From assembly GCF_014284275.1 (NCBI RefSeq), contig NZ_JACOFU010000003.1, positions 62,001 through 126,000 of the forward strand: a stretch of DNA of 64,000 bases, read 5' to 3'. The notes under the pieces are model-generated. The model ran no database searches and was not told the origin of the DNA. It saw only the letters and a list, made by a program, of their open reading frames with translations. The position numbers and the translations under genes are program-made. Source of the DNA: Affinundibacterium amnicola (GTDB lineage: Bacteria > Pseudomonadota > Gammaproteobacteria > Burkholderiales > Burkholderiaceae_D). Of this stretch, positions 36,701 to 46,148 are shown piece after piece; positions within the stretch are counted from its first letter, which is position 1; each line of letters begins with the position of its first letter.

Positions 36701-37812
36701 AATGGTCTGAGCATCAAATCCAAGGTGCTCAATTACTATTGGTGGAAGACAATCCATTCAATCAAGTGGTTGCGAGAGGCTTCTTAGAGCAGGGCGGAGC
36801 GATTGTTCATGCAGTAGAAAATGGATTGCTGGCGGTAGATCATTTACGTTCACACGCTGATCAATATCACGCGGTATTAATGGATGTGCAAATGCCCGTT
36901 TTAGACGGCATTAGCGCGACCAGAATGATACGGCAGGAGCTGGGTTTATCGATTCCGGTGATTGCGATGAGTGCTGGTGTGATGTTTGCAGAACGCGATC
37001 GCTGTACGCAGGTCGGCATGAATGATTTCGTTGCTAAGCCAATTGATGTGGATCAGTTGTTTCATGTTATCGCCAAGTATTTGCCTGATCGTTTGAACGA
37101 AACTGTAGCAGCGCCTAGTCAAAAATCTAATCAAGAGCATGACCAAAATCATCATCAAAAAAACCACCAAAAAACCGAACAAAAATTCAATCAACAGATA
37201 AATGCCATACCAGCTTCTGCACTTGATTTCTTTAATCCTATACCATTTGAAAAACTCTTGAATGCAGCACCGGCAAGTGCGCAGAAAATTCTTGATTCTA
37301 TGCGTGCACTTGTTGATCAAGCGCCTCAACATGTCGCGAATTTGCAGTTAGCCTTGAATGAAAATCGTCATGATGACGCGGCTCGGATTTTACATACCAT
37401 GCGTGGATCACTTGGTACGCTTGGCGCGAAATCATTTGCTGCTTTGGCTAGCGAGATTGAATCAGGTATTCGTCGTCATGTCCTAGACGAGATGCCAGAA
37501 CTATTGCACGATGCTTTACTTGAATTAGATAAAACAATAGCTGCAACGCAGGCTTGGTTGGGGCAGCAACAGGCGCCGGATCAAGTGCAAGTTGCGAATG
37601 TAGTTTCAGCGAACCTGACAGCTGCGCAAGTAGAAAATCTTAGAGCCAATTTATTGCAAAATAATATGGCCGCTTGTGATTTGTTTTCAGAAATGTATGA
37701 GAGCTTGAAGTCTGCAATGCCATTAAGGTCTTTTGAAAAACTTGAACAGGCGATCAAGCATTTAGACTTTGCAACGGCCGAGGCCATTTTGAAAGAAATA
37801 GTTGTCGCCTGA
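33793..37812 (+). CDS. MASE1 hybrid histidine kinase with two receivers and HPt
   Basis: A 1339-residue inner-membrane phosphorelay sensor. Order: MASE1-type membrane region, about residues 1-290, with eight or so helices; two PAS domains, about 305-420 and 430-565; HisKA with SHEIRTPMN (phospho-His 592); HATPase with NAIKFTHQGE and DTGIGM, GGTGLGLSI; a first receiver with LLDWQMPELDG (Asp 885); a second receiver with LMDVQMPVLDG (Asp 1031); a Gln/His/Lys-rich linker; and an HPt domain with ILHTMRGSLGTLGA (His 1201). The HPt could pass phosphate to the REC-GGDEF protein upstream. The signal is unknown. Confidence 0.92.
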   Translation: MANLRFQKQFDAFPVLLMGIGYFVLAIISIYFSRGAGDVAHFWYPNAIGIAFLLFYGEQFRWRLLAVLAASNFLANWVAGSSWWLSATFVIPNVVEMVLATWLARHFQVAHDFDQSPQKMLRFILLICLFPSAAGALAGASLISFLEFSPFLPILLMWFVSSSVGMLSLLPLLLVFRRDRNLIGLRATTRRRLLLYVVIVCLSTYFALCYLPFPFIYLVIPLILAAVETDTKTVAFLIFLESLVIGVIIHMGFLKQVMSSENGLIFLNYLPILVTFVPVLVLSASMNFFRSQDRQKREIELALQRKHNDIQMIIDNMPALIGFWDLDLKNRFANRMYLDYFGWKSEDILGRHVREIVGDSLYAQNLPFMEKALRGENQMFERTLIDTQGQQRETLTSYVTSYRHGDIDGVYAFVTDITEIKKARRAESAAQERLQSVIDSATEFSIIATDLEGVIRLFSKGAEKMLGYTGAEFLNTTSTALLHVSEEIELRAKELSAEFNRDITGFEVFVVKAKLGVTETREWTYVHKSGRKIPVRLVVTPVVDASENIIGYLGIANDISDEKQLQKLLIDAKDNAEKVSQAKSNFVANMSHEIRTPMNAVLGMSKLLASTNLNAEQRKYVEMISISGQSLLGILNDILDFSKIEANRLELSNTEFLLDDLLGTLAGMMSVSVAEKEIEVAIGVDASVPKNLMGDQLRLQQILTNLIGNAIKFTHQGEVSVFVDTEHGVDAETLDQVRLRFCVRDTGIGMDSQQLERLFSPFSQADASITRQFGGTGLGLSISKSILNLMGGQITVHSELGNGSAFTVVVPMMTSAKRQTQSHHQSEQRLRLLVVDDNSTSKHFICQTIRSWNWTVESASSGQQALEIVREKMASQQFFDAILLDWQMPELDGFATIRQLREILPKQRTSCIIMANPFSRGSLLHDLASKYADAVLMKPMTGSSVFDTVHEAIGLRTGTINQQLTSTRTQWSEHQIQGAQLLLVEDNPFNQVVARGFLEQGGAIVHAVENGLLAVDHLRSHADQYHAVLMDVQMPVLDGISATRMIRQELGLSIPVIAMSAGVMFAERDRCTQVGMNDFVAKPIDVDQLFHVIAKYLPDRLNETVAAPSQKSNQEHDQNHHQKNHQKTEQKFNQQINAIPASALDFFNPIPFEKLLNAAPASAQKILDSMRALVDQAPQHVANLQLALNENRHDDAARILHTMRGSLGTLGAKSFAALASEIESGIRRHVLDEMPELLHDALLELDKTIAATQAWLGQQQAPDQVQVANVVSANLTAAQVENLRANLLQNNMAACDLFSEMYESLKSAMPLRSFEKLEQAIKHLDFATAEAILKEIVVA

Positions 37813-37911
37813 CTTGCGGCTATCGGTTGAGCAGAAATCTCGAACATTGGTTCGGTTTCTTCGCGCAGTTTTCAGTTGCTTGTCGACCATTTCGTCGCAC
37901 ATCAAATAGGC

Positions 37912-38973
37912 TTAGAACTTTTCTTGCCGCACGCGCCGGGTGGTTTCTCGAACAACCAATTCTAACGGTGGAATCTGCGATTCCACGATTTCTCCATGAA
38001 TGATGCTGAGCAGAGCTTTGGTGGCGATGCGACCAATTTCGTATAGTGGTTGTTTGACCGTTGTTAGCGGTGGTGTGGTGTAGGATGAACCAGGTAAATC
38101 ATCGAATCCTACTAAGGAAATATCTTCAGGAACGCGGATGCCTTTGCGATAGAGACTGAGACGTGCGCCATAAGCACTCAAGTCGTTAGCTGCACAGATG
38201 GCAGTGAATTGTTGTTGGCTCTCGAACAAATGATTCACCGCGCGCATGCCGCTACTTTCGTGGAAATCACCCTCGACCACTAATTTGTCATCAAACGGAA
38301 TAGATGCTTCGCGTAGCGCGCGTGTGTAACCAGTTAAACGTTCTGCCGCGTCGCAGTTATTCTCTGGGCCAGTGATAAATGCGATGCGACGATGACCCAG
38401 TTCGATTAAGTGACGAACCGCCAACCAAGCGCCGTATTCATTGTCGAGTTTAAAGCCTAGCGCTTTGTCTGTATGAATCGCACGTCCTGTTGAAACAATC
38501 GGTCGATGCTGTGAGAATTGTAGAACTGATTCGTCCGTGATGCGACCTGATAACAGAATAATTCCATCAACTTTTCTCGCCAGTAGCAGTCGTATTCTTT
38601 CAATTTCTTCTGCTGCATTCCAGTGCCCACTGACAATCACCGATGCATAACCTGTTCCTTTGAGCGCATCATCTACGCCATGCAAAGTCTCATCAAAAAA
38701 GGGGCTGGAAATATCTTGAACGACGATCCCTATCGTCATCGATTTGCCCTTTTTTAAACCTTGCGCCATTTGGTTTGGCGCGAAGTTGGTTTTCGCAATC
38801 GCATCCATGACGGCTTGACGTTTTTCTTCGGATACTTTGGCTGTGCCGTTCAAAATGCGCGACACGGTACTTGGTGATACTCCAGCGGTGCGCGCAACCT
38901 CGATTAGTGTAGTTGGTGCGTCAGTGTTATCGCTGGTGCTTGAATGATTCAGTTGATTCATGAAATTCGACAT
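37912..38973 (-). CDS. LacI-family regulator
   Basis: A repressor of about 353 residues with the LacI HTH (TLIEVARTAGVSPSTVSRILNGTAKVSEEKRQAVMDAI) and a periplasmic-binding-like effector domain (GIVVQDISSPFFDETLHGVDDAL, VGFDDLPGSSYTTPPLTTVKQPLYEIG). The start is uncertain: ATG 38973, ATG 38961 or a GTG at 39003 give the same domain content. It lies beside the halogenase-like gene and TonB receptor; a LacI-type operator near 40936 suggests these are its targets. The ligand is probably a beta-glucoside or glucose given the GH1 and glucokinase genes. Confidence 0.87.
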   Translation of the reverse strand: MSNFMNQLNHSSTSDNTDAPTTLIEVARTAGVSPSTVSRILNGTAKVSEEKRQAVMDAIAKTNFAPNQMAQGLKKGKSMTIGIVVQDISSPFFDETLHGVDDALKGTGYASVIVSGHWNAAEEIERIRLLLARKVDGIILLSGRITDESVLQFSQHRPIVSTGRAIHTDKALGFKLDNEYGAWLAVRHLIELGHRRIAFITGPENNCDAAERLTGYTRALREASIPFDDKLVVEGDFHESSGMRAVNHLFESQQQFTAICAANDLSAYGARLSLYRKGIRVPEDISLVGFDDLPGSSYTTPPLTTVKQPLYEIGRIATKALLSIIHGEIVESQIPPLELVVRETTRRVRQEKF

Positions 38974-39278
38974 CTTGCCGGATGAATAAGGTTGGCGATT
39001 CACTGCATCGATTTACTACGATGCTGTGTCATTCTTGTTTTTTTATTTATGAAAAGGGTTTCAAGCCAATTTTTCCGAAGAATAGCACAAAATGGTCAGT
39101 AACTTATTTAACTGGCATGATTTCTTATGGTTTTTGTGCTTATCCAGAAATATCAGATTTTTCATTAATAAAAGAAGATATCGTATTTTAAATATATTTA
39201 ATCTGTATTTGATTGATTTTTCTTTACATTGACTGCATTGCGGTTCGTGTTAGCTTTGCTTTGACAGCGTTTTCATCA

Positions 39279-40853
39279 TTAGTTGACTAAAGGTGTCGTT
39301 GATCTGGCTTGGGCGCAGTAGAAGTCAATTAATTGGCGATGATCAGGTAAGTCCTTGGCTGCGAATTCTCGCATTGTCGCAATATTTTGAAACGCTTCTT
39401 GCGCTGCAGCTAATTCGTCTTTGCGGATTAAATTGGTAGGAAGTTGAGTGGCGAATTCCATGCCATACAGCACATATTGCCAACTTGAGGGTGGATACAT
39501 TTCCAGATCCGTAATGAAATCTAGACGTGAAGGTGGGCGACCTTGCCACATGTTGAGCTTGTCGCGTAATGATGCTGGAATGGATTCCGCCGCCGTATTG
39601 TCGCGCCAAAAAGCCGTATCGGTTCGTTGGCTTAAGCAGTAATGGAGCTTAATAAAATCAACAATCCGCTCATACCGTTGTGACATCAGATGATTAAAGG
39701 TTTTAGCAACTGGCGCAAACTCACCATTGTAAGGAAACAGATAGCTCACCAAGTAGGCAGCGGTTTCGATCAAGCCAATTCCTGAGGATTCGAGTGGTTC
39801 CAGAAAACCACCGGAGAGCCCAATCGCCACGCAATTATGTATCCATTGTATGGGGCGATAGCCAAGTTCCAGTTGCAGTGAACGTGCTTGTAAATGATCC
39901 ATGCTACGACCGACATAGCGACGTAGAACTTGTTCCGCCTGTGCCGCATCGCTGTGTCTGCTCGAGTACACATAACCTATACCACGCCTTTGTTGCAGCC
40001 CGATATCCCAAATCCAACCTGCTTCCTGCGCGGTAGAAATTGTGTAGGAAGGAATTGGGCTATCCGCTTGCGGATAGGGAACTTGAATTGCTAAAGCACG
40101 ATCAACAAACAAGGTATCGCTCACACTGTGGAAGCTTGACCCTAAGGCTTCGCCGATTAATCGCGCCCGAAAACCGGTGCAGTCGATGTATAAATCTGCA
40201 TTGAGTTTGCCATGTTCTTTGCTGTGTATGGAGGCGATCGCGCCGCTTTCCGCTAATTCAACCGCATCAACATTGCCGAGTAAATGATGAACACCCAAAC
40301 TGCGTGCATGCTCTGCGAGCAGGGTGGCGAAGCGTGCTGCATCGAAGTGGTAGGCATAATTCATTGGACCCAAAAAATCTTTGTCCGAACTTCGTTTCGG
40401 GGCGCGCCCGCAATCCGCTAAATATTTTTGCATCGTGACTGCATCTGCAAATGCACGATCTTTTCCAGCTAGTCCATGCAACCAGTAGGGCAGCAATTCT
40501 GGGCTACCAGCACGTTGACTTGGTTGGCTAAACGGATGGAAATAGTGATTCTTTGTGGTCGAGGCTGGCTCTGTTGGCGTATGAACCCAGTCACAAAATT
40601 GTATGCCTTGCTTAAATGTTGCATTGCACTCGCGGATAAATCGCGCTTCGCTGATACCAATTGCTGCCAAAGTGCCGCGAATGGAAGGGAAGCTGCCTTC
40701 GCCAACACCGATGATGCCAATTTCTGGAGATTCAATCAGGCTGATTTTTATGCTGTTGTTGTCAGAAGTTAACAGTGTTTTCGCTAAAAAAGCAGCACTT
40801 AACCAGCCAGCTGTGCCGCCACCAACAATCAGAATATGAGTGCTTTTTTGCAT
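39279..40853 (-). CDS. Tryptophan-halogenase-like flavoprotein
   Basis: A 524-residue flavoprotein of the flavin-dependent tryptophan halogenase family. ILIVGGGTAGWLSAAFLAK is the FAD-binding GxGxxG motif; FIRECNATFKQGIQFCDW contains the Lys needed by halogenases, and AGWIWDIGLQQRRGIGYVYSS matches the WxWxI region, though the usual Pro is Leu here. Start chosen at ATG 40853 because AGGAG lies 8 bases upstream. Such genes are common beside TonB receptors and LacI regulators in sugar loci of proteobacteria, where no halogenated product is known, so the true substrate is open. It is divergent from the TonB receptor. Confidence 0.85.
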   Translation of the reverse strand: MQKSTHILIVGGGTAGWLSAAFLAKTLLTSDNNSIKISLIESPEIGIIGVGEGSFPSIRGTLAAIGISEARFIRECNATFKQGIQFCDWVHTPTEPASTTKNHYFHPFSQPSQRAGSPELLPYWLHGLAGKDRAFADAVTMQKYLADCGRAPKRSSDKDFLGPMNYAYHFDAARFATLLAEHARSLGVHHLLGNVDAVELAESGAIASIHSKEHGKLNADLYIDCTGFRARLIGEALGSSFHSVSDTLFVDRALAIQVPYPQADSPIPSYTISTAQEAGWIWDIGLQQRRGIGYVYSSRHSDAAQAEQVLRRYVGRSMDHLQARSLQLELGYRPIQWIHNCVAIGLSGGFLEPLESSGIGLIETAAYLVSYLFPYNGEFAPVAKTFNHLMSQRYERIVDFIKLHYCLSQRTDTAFWRDNTAAESIPASLRDKLNMWQGRPPSRLDFITDLEMYPPSSWQYVLYGMEFATQLPTNLIRKDELAAAQEAFQNIATMREFAAKDLPDHRQLIDFYCAQARSTTPLVN

Positions 40854-40934
40854 ATGAAGTCTCCTAAGGGTTTTGTCGGGATTTTTAGTACCACTTGAAA
40901 TTCTTGTTGACATTATTTTTAAGCGAAATGTATC

Positions 40935-40950
40935 ATGAAATCGTTTTCAC
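40935..40950. promoter_or_regulatory. LacI-type operator candidate
   Basis: TGAAATCGTTTTCA (40936-40949) is a near-palindrome with the central CG typical of LacI-family operators. It sits between the divergent halogenase-like and TonB receptor genes, near the LacI gene. Confidence 0.5.
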
Positions 40951-41003
40951 GACCAGTTTAGATGTTAAAACCGCGTAAACAAATAAATCCTAATGGAGAC
41001 AAG

Positions 41004-43451
41004 ATGAAAACCATCGCATTAAAAACAAAGCAACGAACCAGCACCCCGATACAATTCGCTGTGTTGGCACTGATAGCAGGAGCGAATGTCGCGAATGCAC
41101 AGACTGCGGCTACCGCCGACAGCACCAAGACGACTTCGGCACAATCTGCCGCAGCCGCAAATAATTCCGAAAAAATTATCGAAGTATTGGTCACCGGCAC
41201 CAAGCGCACTACTTCACTGCAACGTACCCCAGTTGCGATTACCGCTTTAAATTCAGCAGCATTAGAAGACAATCACGTTCAAACCTTGCAAGACATCGTC
41301 AATTTGGTGCCTGGTTTCTCTGCGACAGCACAGGGTGATCATGGCGTCATGACGATGACGATGCGTGGTGTTGGTAACGATAGCGCCAAGACCGAATATG
41401 CCGATCCTGAAGTTGCCTCGTTTGTTGATGGCATTTATTCGCCACGACCAGAAGGTGCTACTGCTTTGTTATTTGATCTTGAGGCCATTGAAATTTTGCG
41501 CGGTCCGCAAGGCACATTGTGGGGACGCAATGCCACGGTTGGTGCAGTGAATATGCAAACCACCAAACCAGTGATTGGTAAATCCTTTGGTAGTGCTGAG
41601 CTGGGTGTTGGTAGCTACAAGCGCTTGGGCATGCGTGGCGCATTTAACGTACCTGTGAGTGACACGATGGCATTGCGCTTTGCTTTCGTGAATGAACAAC
41701 ATGATGGCTATGTTGATTATCAAACGATGCCAACCATTCCTTTAAGTAGCCAACGCGCCGCTTTTCTTGCCGGTGGTGGAAAGCTGTCTGATTTTCAGCC
41801 AATCAATACGGCGCTATTTGTGACAGGTGGAAAAAAATACGGTGCGCAGAGTCAAACTGCTGCGCGTCTTTCGATGTTGTGGAAACCAACTTCGACAAGC
41901 AAGTGGGATTTGTCCTATGAGAAGTTTGCTGATCGTGGCGCGCCGCATATGAATCTGATGCAAACACCGCGTGCAGGACAGAAAATGTGGTCGGCTCTAA
42001 TCGATACCGCACCCAATATTCAACGTGATTCTGATGCGATTCGTAGTCGCTTTGAAACGGCATTAAGTGATGATGTTTCGCTCGCGTATATTGCAGGTTA
42101 TGCGAAATTCAGTGGTTCTCAAACTTTTGATGGTGATGCGGGCGTGGTCGTACCGACGAGTTTTACTACGGGTGGTAGTCATCGTCAGCACAACACGAAT
42201 TCGTCTAACTATAAAAACTATAGCCATGAGCTTGAAGTGCAATCAACTGGTAAGAAAGAAGTCGACTGGTTGCTCGGACTTTACTATGCGGCGGAGGATA
42301 ACAACATCCGTTTTGATTTGCCGATCATGAACGGTACCCAACAAGGTACGGTCGGATGGCAAGGTTCTTTCATTCAACCGAAAGAAACAGTGGCCTCGAA
42401 AGCGATTTTCGGTCAAGCGACTTGGAATGTTACTGAAGAATTGCATTTGACTGGTGGTGCGCGTTATACCAAAGATGATCGTGCCAATATTGGTGGACGT
42501 GGCTATGGTTGGGCCAACTACCCAGCAACGCCAGATACCGTGGCGCAAATTCCTGTGAATCAGAATGTGAATCCGTGGGAACCGAATTCCGGTTTTGGAA
42601 GTCCTGGCTTAAATGATGGTAAATACTCCGGTAGCAAGCTCACTGGTCTGGCGCGGCTTAGCTATGATCTCGATAAGAACAATATGTTCTATGCGAGTAT
42701 TTCAACGGGTTATAAATCAGGAGGTCTGCAAGATGGTGGTCGCACGTATGCACCTGAAACACTAACCAACTATGAGTTCGGTACCAAACACACCTTGATG
42801 GATGGTGCAGTGAAAATCAGCAATGCGATCTTCTACGAGAACTTCAAAGATTATCAATTTTCTGCACCAGTGACCAATCCTGATGGAAGTCGCACATTGG
42901 CAACCACCAGTGCGGAAGGCGCAAAAATTGCAGGCTTTGAAACGGAAATCGCTGCCAAGTTAAGCAAAGACGACCGAATTCAATTGTCCTTAGCCTATAC
43001 CCCAAAAGCCAAGCTCGGCAAATTATTAGCCGGATCGAATGACTATGTTATTCCCACTTGTGAAGCGGATAAAACGGTTTCGAACTGCGTGGATGTCACC
43101 GGTGTGACGATGGCACATACGCCTAAAATTCAAATGCAAATTCAATATCAGCACACTTTCCATTTGAGCCAAGGCACTTTGACACCGCGTGTCAGTGTGC
43201 ATTATGAAACCGAAAGTAATTTGAGCGTGTTCAGTGATTACTTCGGTGCGCCAGACAAACAAAAATCGTATTCCCGTACCGATTTAGGTTTGCGCTACGA
43301 AGGTGACAAGTTCTATATGGACTTTTTCGTTCGCAATGCAACGAATGCGAACGTCAAAACCAGCGCACAGAACGGCAACACCGGTGGGATTTGGGTTGCA
43401 CAATATTTGCCTCCGCGCACAGTTGGGGTGAATGCAGGATTTAATTTCTAA
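41004..43451 (+). CDS. TonB-dependent receptor, probably for beta-glucosides
   Basis: An outer-membrane receptor of 815 residues. Signal peptide (FAVLALIAGANVANAQ), a TonB-box-like segment (EKIIEVLVTGTKRTTSLQRTPVAITALNSAAL), the plug (DIVNLVPGFSATAQGDHGVMTMTMRGVGN and AIEILRGPQGTLWGRNATVGAVNMQT) and a barrel ending VGVNAGFNF with the C-terminal Phe. ATG 41004 is chosen because GGAGA lies 6 bases upstream. Its divergent partner is the halogenase-like gene, and GH1, glucokinase and an MFS carrier follow, suggesting uptake of a glucose-containing glycoside. Confidence 0.88.
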   Translation: MKTIALKTKQRTSTPIQFAVLALIAGANVANAQTAATADSTKTTSAQSAAAANNSEKIIEVLVTGTKRTTSLQRTPVAITALNSAALEDNHVQTLQDIVNLVPGFSATAQGDHGVMTMTMRGVGNDSAKTEYADPEVASFVDGIYSPRPEGATALLFDLEAIEILRGPQGTLWGRNATVGAVNMQTTKPVIGKSFGSAELGVGSYKRLGMRGAFNVPVSDTMALRFAFVNEQHDGYVDYQTMPTIPLSSQRAAFLAGGGKLSDFQPINTALFVTGGKKYGAQSQTAARLSMLWKPTSTSKWDLSYEKFADRGAPHMNLMQTPRAGQKMWSALIDTAPNIQRDSDAIRSRFETALSDDVSLAYIAGYAKFSGSQTFDGDAGVVVPTSFTTGGSHRQHNTNSSNYKNYSHELEVQSTGKKEVDWLLGLYYAAEDNNIRFDLPIMNGTQQGTVGWQGSFIQPKETVASKAIFGQATWNVTEELHLTGGARYTKDDRANIGGRGYGWANYPATPDTVAQIPVNQNVNPWEPNSGFGSPGLNDGKYSGSKLTGLARLSYDLDKNNMFYASISTGYKSGGLQDGGRTYAPETLTNYEFGTKHTLMDGAVKISNAIFYENFKDYQFSAPVTNPDGSRTLATTSAEGAKIAGFETEIAAKLSKDDRIQLSLAYTPKAKLGKLLAGSNDYVIPTCEADKTVSNCVDVTGVTMAHTPKIQMQIQYQHTFHLSQGTLTPRVSVHYETESNLSVFSDYFGAPDKQKSYSRTDLGLRYEGDKFYMDFFVRNATNANVKTSAQNGNTGGIWVAQYLPPRTVGVNAGFNF

Positions 43452-43707
43452 AGGGATGTAGGTAGTTACTTTTTAAATTATTTCAGTCTTAACACTATCG
43501 GTTCAAGGGCATCAGCGGTTCTCGCAAACGGTTGATGCCTATTCTGAATTTTTATCATTGACGTACTTGATCATTTTCACAGATTTGTAGAACACCAGAC
43601 AAATGAGGTGGAGCCTAGCTAATCATTTGGCGGCTCGCTTCTCAACTTTCGTGTATCTCTTGCCTGTGTGGGATTTCCTACGTCTGTACTTGGATTTATG
43701 GATTACT

Positions 43708-45054
43708 ATGACGCACACATCGCACTTTCCTGCCGACTTTCAATGGGGTGTCGCCACCAGCGCTTTTCAAATCGAAGGTGCCGCATACGAAGATGGTAAG
43801 GGGCCATCAATTTGGGATCGTTTTTGCGAAAACCCTAATAATATTAAAGATCACAGTAACGGCTTGATCGCTTGTGAACACTACCATCGCTATCAGGAAG
43901 ATGTCGATATCATCGCGTCCTTAAATTTAGATACCTATCGTTTTTCGATGGCATGGCCACGGGTTCAGCCATTGGGACATGGTGCGTGGAATGAGGCAGG
44001 GTTTGATTTTTATGATCGTTTGTTAGATGCCTTGGCAAAAAAAAATATCGCAGCGCATCTGACACTTTATCACTGGGATTTGCCGCAAGCTTTGCAAGAT
44101 GCGGGTGGCTGGTTATCTCGCGATACAGCTTATCGCTTTGCTGATTATGCAGAAGAGGTCGCACGTCGATTTGGCAATCGCGTCGCGACAATTGCGACGC
44201 ATAACGAGCCTTGGTGCACGGCTAATTTGGGACACGGAAATGCCCAGTTCGCACCAGGTATCGCTGATGAGAAAAGTGCGATTCAAGTATCGCACCATCT
44301 CTTGCTTTCGCACGGATTAGCCATGTCAGCGATGCGTGCAGTAGGCGCTAGTGCGAAGCTCGGCATTGTATTGAACCAATGGACCGCTGATGCTGCGACA
44401 GACAGCGAAGCGGATCGCGCGATGGCTGAACTTGAATATGCGCGTTCTGTTCAATGGTTTATGGATCCAATCTTTAAAGGACACTATCCTGAACTCGCAC
44501 TGCGTGCACACGGAGAGAATGCGCCAGTGATCCATGCTGGCGATATGGATGTGATTCATCAGACGATCGATTTTCTGGGAGTGAATTATTATTTCCGCGC
44601 TTGGTGTTCTGCCGCGAATCCACCGCTACCTGCACCCGCTTTGCAAGGGGTGACTGACATGGGATGGGAAATCTATCCACAAGGTTTAACTGAATTATTG
44701 ATGGCCCTGCAAGCAGAGTACATTCTGCCGCCGATCTACATCACTGAAAATGGTATGGCGAGTGCAGATCAGTTAGAAGATGAAAAAATTCCTGATACGG
44801 ATCGGATTAACTATATCAAGATGCATCTTGATGCTTTGTCACAGGCGATAGAAGCGGGTGTCAATGTGCGTGGCTATTTTTTATGGAGTTTGCTCGACAA
44901 TTTTGAGTGGAATTCAGGTTATGCAAAACGCTTCGGTATTGTGCATGTCGACTATGCGACGCAAACACGTCGATTAAAAGACAGCGCGGTTTGGTATCGC
45001 GACTATGTGTCACGCCAGCGTGTCGCAACGATGTCTGAGTTCATATTGCGCTAG
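43708..45054 (+). CDS. GH1 beta-glucosidase
   Basis: A 448-residue family-1 glycosidase. FPADFQWGVATSAFQIEGA is the N-terminal GH1 signature; THNEPWCT carries the acid/base Glu and YITENGM the nucleophile Glu; GYFLWSLLDNFEWNSGYAKRFGIVHVDY is the conserved C-terminal block. No signal peptide is seen once the start is placed at MTHTSHFP (43708); an upstream ATG would add a hydrophobic but unlikely 35-residue leader. It should cleave imported beta-glucosides to glucose in the cytoplasm. Eight bases separate it from glucokinase, so they are co-transcribed. Confidence 0.92.
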   Translation: MTHTSHFPADFQWGVATSAFQIEGAAYEDGKGPSIWDRFCENPNNIKDHSNGLIACEHYHRYQEDVDIIASLNLDTYRFSMAWPRVQPLGHGAWNEAGFDFYDRLLDALAKKNIAAHLTLYHWDLPQALQDAGGWLSRDTAYRFADYAEEVARRFGNRVATIATHNEPWCTANLGHGNAQFAPGIADEKSAIQVSHHLLLSHGLAMSAMRAVGASAKLGIVLNQWTADAATDSEADRAMAELEYARSVQWFMDPIFKGHYPELALRAHGENAPVIHAGDMDVIHQTIDFLGVNYYFRAWCSAANPPLPAPALQGVTDMGWEIYPQGLTELLMALQAEYILPPIYITENGMASADQLEDEKIPDTDRINYIKMHLDALSQAIEAGVNVRGYFLWSLLDNFEWNSGYAKRFGIVHVDYATQTRRLKDSAVWYRDYVSRQRVATMSEFILR

Positions 45055-45062
45055 GAGTTGGT

Positions 45063-46148
45063 ATGCAAGAATCTGCACAATTTCATGAAGCCAAATTATT
45101 GGCTGATATCGGTGGTACGAATGCCCGTTTTGCACTTGAGTTAGCATCGGGTGCGATCTGTCGTATTCAGACTTTGGCGACGCTTGATTTTCCACGTTTC
45201 GAAGATGCGGCAATGCATTACTTGGAACATCATGCCGACTTAACTGTGCGGCATGCGGTGATTGCGATTGCCAATCCGGTAGGACAAGATGCCATTAAGA
45301 TGACGAATCATCATTGGGCTTTTTCTGTAAGCGCAGCCAAGCAAACTTTAGGATTAACGACTTTGCTCATGGTGAATGATTTTTCTGCTTTGGCAATGGC
45401 GGTGCCTAGTTTGAAAGTGAATGAGTTACGCAAGATTGGTGGCGGTTACGCACGCAAGGATAGCGTGATCGGTATCTTGGGTGCAGGGACAGGCTTGGGT
45501 GTGGGTGTCTTGGTAGCAGATCAAGGTGCTTGGAAGTCGTTGCAAAGTGAAGGTGGGCATGTGGCATTTTCGCCCAGTGATGAACGTGAGATCGCGGTGT
45601 TGCGTTATTGTTGGGAGCAGTATCAACATGTGTCGACTGAGCGGCTTGCTTCAGGGCCCGGCATCACCTTAATCCATGCCGCGTTGGCAGCATCCGCTGG
45701 GCGGGTGATAGACCATACTTTAACGACGGAAATGATAGTTGCGCAGGGTTTGCAAGGTGATGCAGTTTGTCTGGAGACGCTCGATTGTTTTTGCGGTATG
45801 CTCGGTACCTTCGCAGCGAATCTGGCCGTCACATTATTTACCCAAGGCGGAATTTATATCGGCGGTGGCGTGGTGCCGCGTTTAGGTAGTTTTTTTGCGC
45901 GCTCCTCGTTTCGTGAACGTTTCGAAAAGAAAGGACGTTTTTCAGATTTTACGGCGCAGATTCCTACCTATGTCATCACTGCACAGCAACCCGCATTCAC
46001 GGGGGCTTCTGTGTTGTTGGCACAGCATTTGCAACAAGCCGAAAAAAACGCACAATGGGGTTCGCATCCGAATGAAATAGGCTCCAGAAAAATTCTACGC
46101 CAAAACGAAAACTTACAAAATCGGGACAAAGATTATGCTGCAACTTAA
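45063..46148 (+). CDS. glk: Glucokinase
   Basis: A 361-residue bacterial glucokinase. LLADIGGTNARFALE is the phosphate-1 motif; VNDFSALAMAVPSL, GAGTGLGVGVLV and SEGGHVAFSP follow in family order, and GGIYIGGGVVPRLGSFF closes the fold. It phosphorylates glucose released by the GH1 enzyme next door. The tail past residue 330 (Gln/Asn/Lys-rich) is longer than usual. The last 14 bases overlap the start of the MFS gene, indicating coupled translation. Confidence 0.92.
   Translation: MQESAQFHEAKLLADIGGTNARFALELASGAICRIQTLATLDFPRFEDAAMHYLEHHADLTVRHAVIAIANPVGQDAIKMTNHHWAFSVSAAKQTLGLTTLLMVNDFSALAMAVPSLKVNELRKIGGGYARKDSVIGILGAGTGLGVGVLVADQGAWKSLQSEGGHVAFSPSDEREIAVLRYCWEQYQHVSTERLASGPGITLIHAALAASAGRVIDHTLTTEMIVAQGLQGDAVCLETLDCFCGMLGTFAANLAVTLFTQGGIYIGGGVVPRLGSFFARSSFRERFEKKGRFSDFTAQIPTYVITAQQPAFTGASVLLAQHLQQAEKNAQWGSHPNEIGSRKILRQNENLQNRDKDYAAT

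Noticed and set aside
39004-39278. 69-codon frame between the LacI and halogenase-like genes
   Set aside because: AT-rich intergenic DNA with no family match; more likely promoter sequence of the LacI gene.
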